A stretch of DNA of 64,000 nt from assembly GCA_003864495.1 (NCBI GenBank), contig ML133374.1, positions 882,273-946,272 on the forward strand, given 5' to 3'. The position numbers and the translations under genes are program-made. Positions 61,969 to 64,000 of the stretch are shown piece by piece. The notes beneath the pieces are model-generated. The model was not told where the DNA came from and ran no database searches. It worked only from the letters and a program-made list of their open reading frames with translations. The stretch comes from Nemopilema nomurai. Lineage: Eukaryota; Cnidaria; Scyphozoa; Rhizostomeae; Rhizostomatidae. Each line of letters starts with the position of its first letter. Positions within the stretch are counted from its first letter, which is position 1.

Positions 61969-63960
61969 ATGCCTCGAGGAATCATGTCTGGAATGATGGA
62001 CAAATTCAGGAACTTATCGAAGGCTTTATCGAGCGACGAAGACCACAAAGAAGAGTCGTCACACACACCTACGAAGTCTGGTGGGTTTTCACTGCTGTCG
62101 AAGTTTGGCGTCTCGAATTCAAAGGAAAGAGAGCCGGAAAGACGGCATAAGGTCCTGTTGGTTGTCGACTCGCGCGAAAATGACTGGTTGGTTTGGTTAT
62201 TTGCAATCTGCTTTTCTAATTATCAAGTGTGTTATGTATGCAGTAATCTTGCATTGCCATTTCGCTGGGGTACCTTAGCTTCCAGTGGCTAAATCTCCTT
62301 ACCTGACTATACGCCCACTGAATATTGTGATTATTGCAAATTAATCGTCTTATGTTCTCTGGGCCAGACAAAAAGCACCTGATTATTGTTACTCTCATAA
62401 CACTGAGTTTAAGGGGAGGGACACTGGGCAATCTACCTATAGCCAAGTCGGTACTCTCTTAACGTCTGTCTTCTAGCAGAGCATGGTATACATTTTATTA
62501 TTAATATTTTCAGTAAATGACTTCCTAATGTAAATGGGGAAGGCTCGTTTGTAAGGATAGGCATATACTTATACGTTTGGCAGCTTACGTTTGGAAATGA
62601 ATAAGGACAGGAGTTCATCCGGTAGCACATAGCCAATGATCCAACCTGCTCATTCTAAAGGCGAGGCAAATTTCAAAACATTATCAGTAACATGAATCAA
62701 CATTTCTACAATTCATTTAATCAGATTATAACTTAAAAATGAACTTGGATCTTGGTACTCGAAGTCTGTGATTTTCGAACTTGTCTAAATTGTCAATCAT
62801 GTCATTGCTTTGCAAAGACAGTGCTGCCTGGTTTTCTCAGGTTTTGTAGATAAAAAACCGGATTTTCTAACCCTGGTTATGAAAAACAGTTTTATCATGT
62901 ACATTTTTGTTCTTAATTATGAAGAAAATGTAAATATGTTTTGTAAAACTTCTTGTGTTGTTGCAATGCTACTTTGTTCTTTCACACTGAAGTTCAAGGA
63001 AGTCCTATAATATTTACTTTCTGTATTTGTGAAAGTCTTTTCATTCCTTTCATCTTAAAACAAACGCTTTGGTGAGTAGCTCTCAACCAAACTAACAGTT
63101 TGGATTTGTCTTTTTCTCAATTGTCATTTTGTCAAAAAGATCTATTTCTCTATTCAAATTGTATTCCACAATTCTAATTCCATGCAAGACGTATCCTTAG
63201 TTTCAAGACTATATATTCTAATTACCTTTCTTCTTTTAACTGCCTCTTTAGAAGAATATTAAATAAACATGATCATACTTTGTTTTCTAGGGTGAAGCTA
63301 GTCAAAGGGAAAACCTTACATGGAAATGCGTTTGACGTTAGAGTAGAACAAGTAAGTCCCTATAGTAGATTAAACATCAAACCTTTGCAAAATAAATGCG
63401 TGCAAGCTTTTAATAATCTCAAGCTCTTGTTGTTTTAGTAAAAACAAACTTAGATGTATTGCAACTCTGTGTTTTCAAAATGCCAAGGAAATGTATCAAG
63501 GAGTTGAAGTCGGTTTGACTTTTGCTTTGGTAAACATTAGAGGTGCAATTAATGAACAACGCTCAATGTTTTGTTCAACTTTTCCTTTGTACATGCAGGC
63601 CTAAGCATTGTATACACAACATTTTCTTAATAAAAACTTAACAGTTTGAAATTTGTTCTAATTTTCCAATTAACGTTAAGTCCCCCTATACATAACCAAC
63701 TTTCGATTATTTTGCAGACATTGGGGGTAGAGGGGGAGGTGGGGTGGGGGGGGGGGGGTGGTAGAGCGTCGCGCTCTGGCTGACTTTCTCAGTGTAGTAC
63801 GATCCAAAAGGCATGTCGTTGGTGGCTATGCATTCGCCATATTGACTGATGTTCTTTCGATTTTGCAGGCCTCGTTCTCAGAGTTGAGTGTTGTCTCTTC
63901 AAATGAGAAAGGCGTTACGGTAAGCATGCGTGTGTTAAGAAATGGCGGCATTATATCCAG
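61969..63960 (+). CDS. SYN: Synapsin, first three coding exons (runs off right edge)
   Basis: Synapsins tether synaptic vesicles and regulate the releasable pool; their core is an ATP-grasp fold. Exons 61969-62186, 63291-63351 and 63869-63960 give about 123 residues, and the last donor (AG|gtaggt) shows the gene continues. HKVLLVVDSRENDWVK, KGKTLHGNAFDVRVEQ, ASFSELSVV and MRVLRNGG match the start of synapsin domain C (KVLLVIDEPHTDWAK, KGKKIHG, IKVEQAEFSDL, MEVLRNG). The N-terminus MSGMMDKFRNLSKALSSDED stands where domain A is expected. Its RNLS keeps only the R-x-x-S part of the usual RRxS phosphorylation motif. Three in-frame ATGs (61969, 61984, 61993) compete as the start. The ATP-grasp catalytic part lies beyond the window. 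Confidence 0.9.
63722..63778 (+). other. G-run followed by a perfect hairpin
   Basis: In the synapsin intron, about 90 bases before exon 3. A run of G tracts (the longest about 13 G) is followed by AGAGCG-TCG-CGCTCT, a six-pair stem with a three-base loop. The G tracts could form a quadruplex. The length of the G-run is also easily misread by sequencing. Confidence 0.6.
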
Positions 63961-64000
63961 GTAGGTCGTTTTGCTCTGTCCTCGGTACAACGTACTAACA

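Overview
This is a nuclear animal genome window of moderate to low GC, built of many short exons with consensus GT-AG introns of mostly 0.2-2.6 kb. It carries seven recognisable protein-coding genes. The set (LARP1, a JADE PHD protein, RPL31, an AIRAP/ZFAND2 protein, TIMP, synapsin) says metazoan. A TtcA-type tRNA 2-thiocytidine synthetase, which human and fly do not have as such as far as I recall, together with compact introns makes a cnidarian (coral or sea-anemone-like) my best guess. The species cannot be read from the sequence.

Layout: (1) 0.8-6.7 kb, + strand, TtcA-like PP-loop gene with a long N-terminal extension; one intron holds a 22-bp minisatellite. (2) 8.9-20.9 kb, + strand, a JADE-family gene (EPL1-like segment, PHD, extended PHD). 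Its very long last exon is open over about 2.4 kb but changes frame twice. (3) 22.3-23.9 kb, - strand, RPL31 with a TOP-type 5' end, convergent with JADE. (4) 24.05-29.2 kb, + strand, ZFAND2 (AIRAP/AIRAPL) with two AN1 fingers, two UIMs and a C-terminal CaaX box. It is head-to-head with RPL31 across a gap of about 170 bp. (5) 32.8-50.1 kb, + strand, complete LARP1 in 23 coding exons (La motif, RG-rich stretch, DM15 region). Its introns hold minisatellites, two tRNA-like SINE copies and a possible cassette exon inside DM15. (6) 56.6-57.6 kb, + strand, a two-exon TIMP. (7) 62.0 kb to the right edge, + strand, the first three coding exons of synapsin.

Two themes connect the genes. LARP1 represses and stabilises TOP mRNAs, and the neighbouring RPL31 has the TOP signature LARP1 recognises. 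TIMP and synapsin are known to be nested (TIMP antisense inside a synapsin intron) in vertebrates and Drosophila. Here they sit next to each other on the same strand, which may be an older or rearranged version of that linkage. I see no tRNA or rRNA gene, no CRISPR array and no intact transposon. The larger gaps hold no coding sequence I can support.
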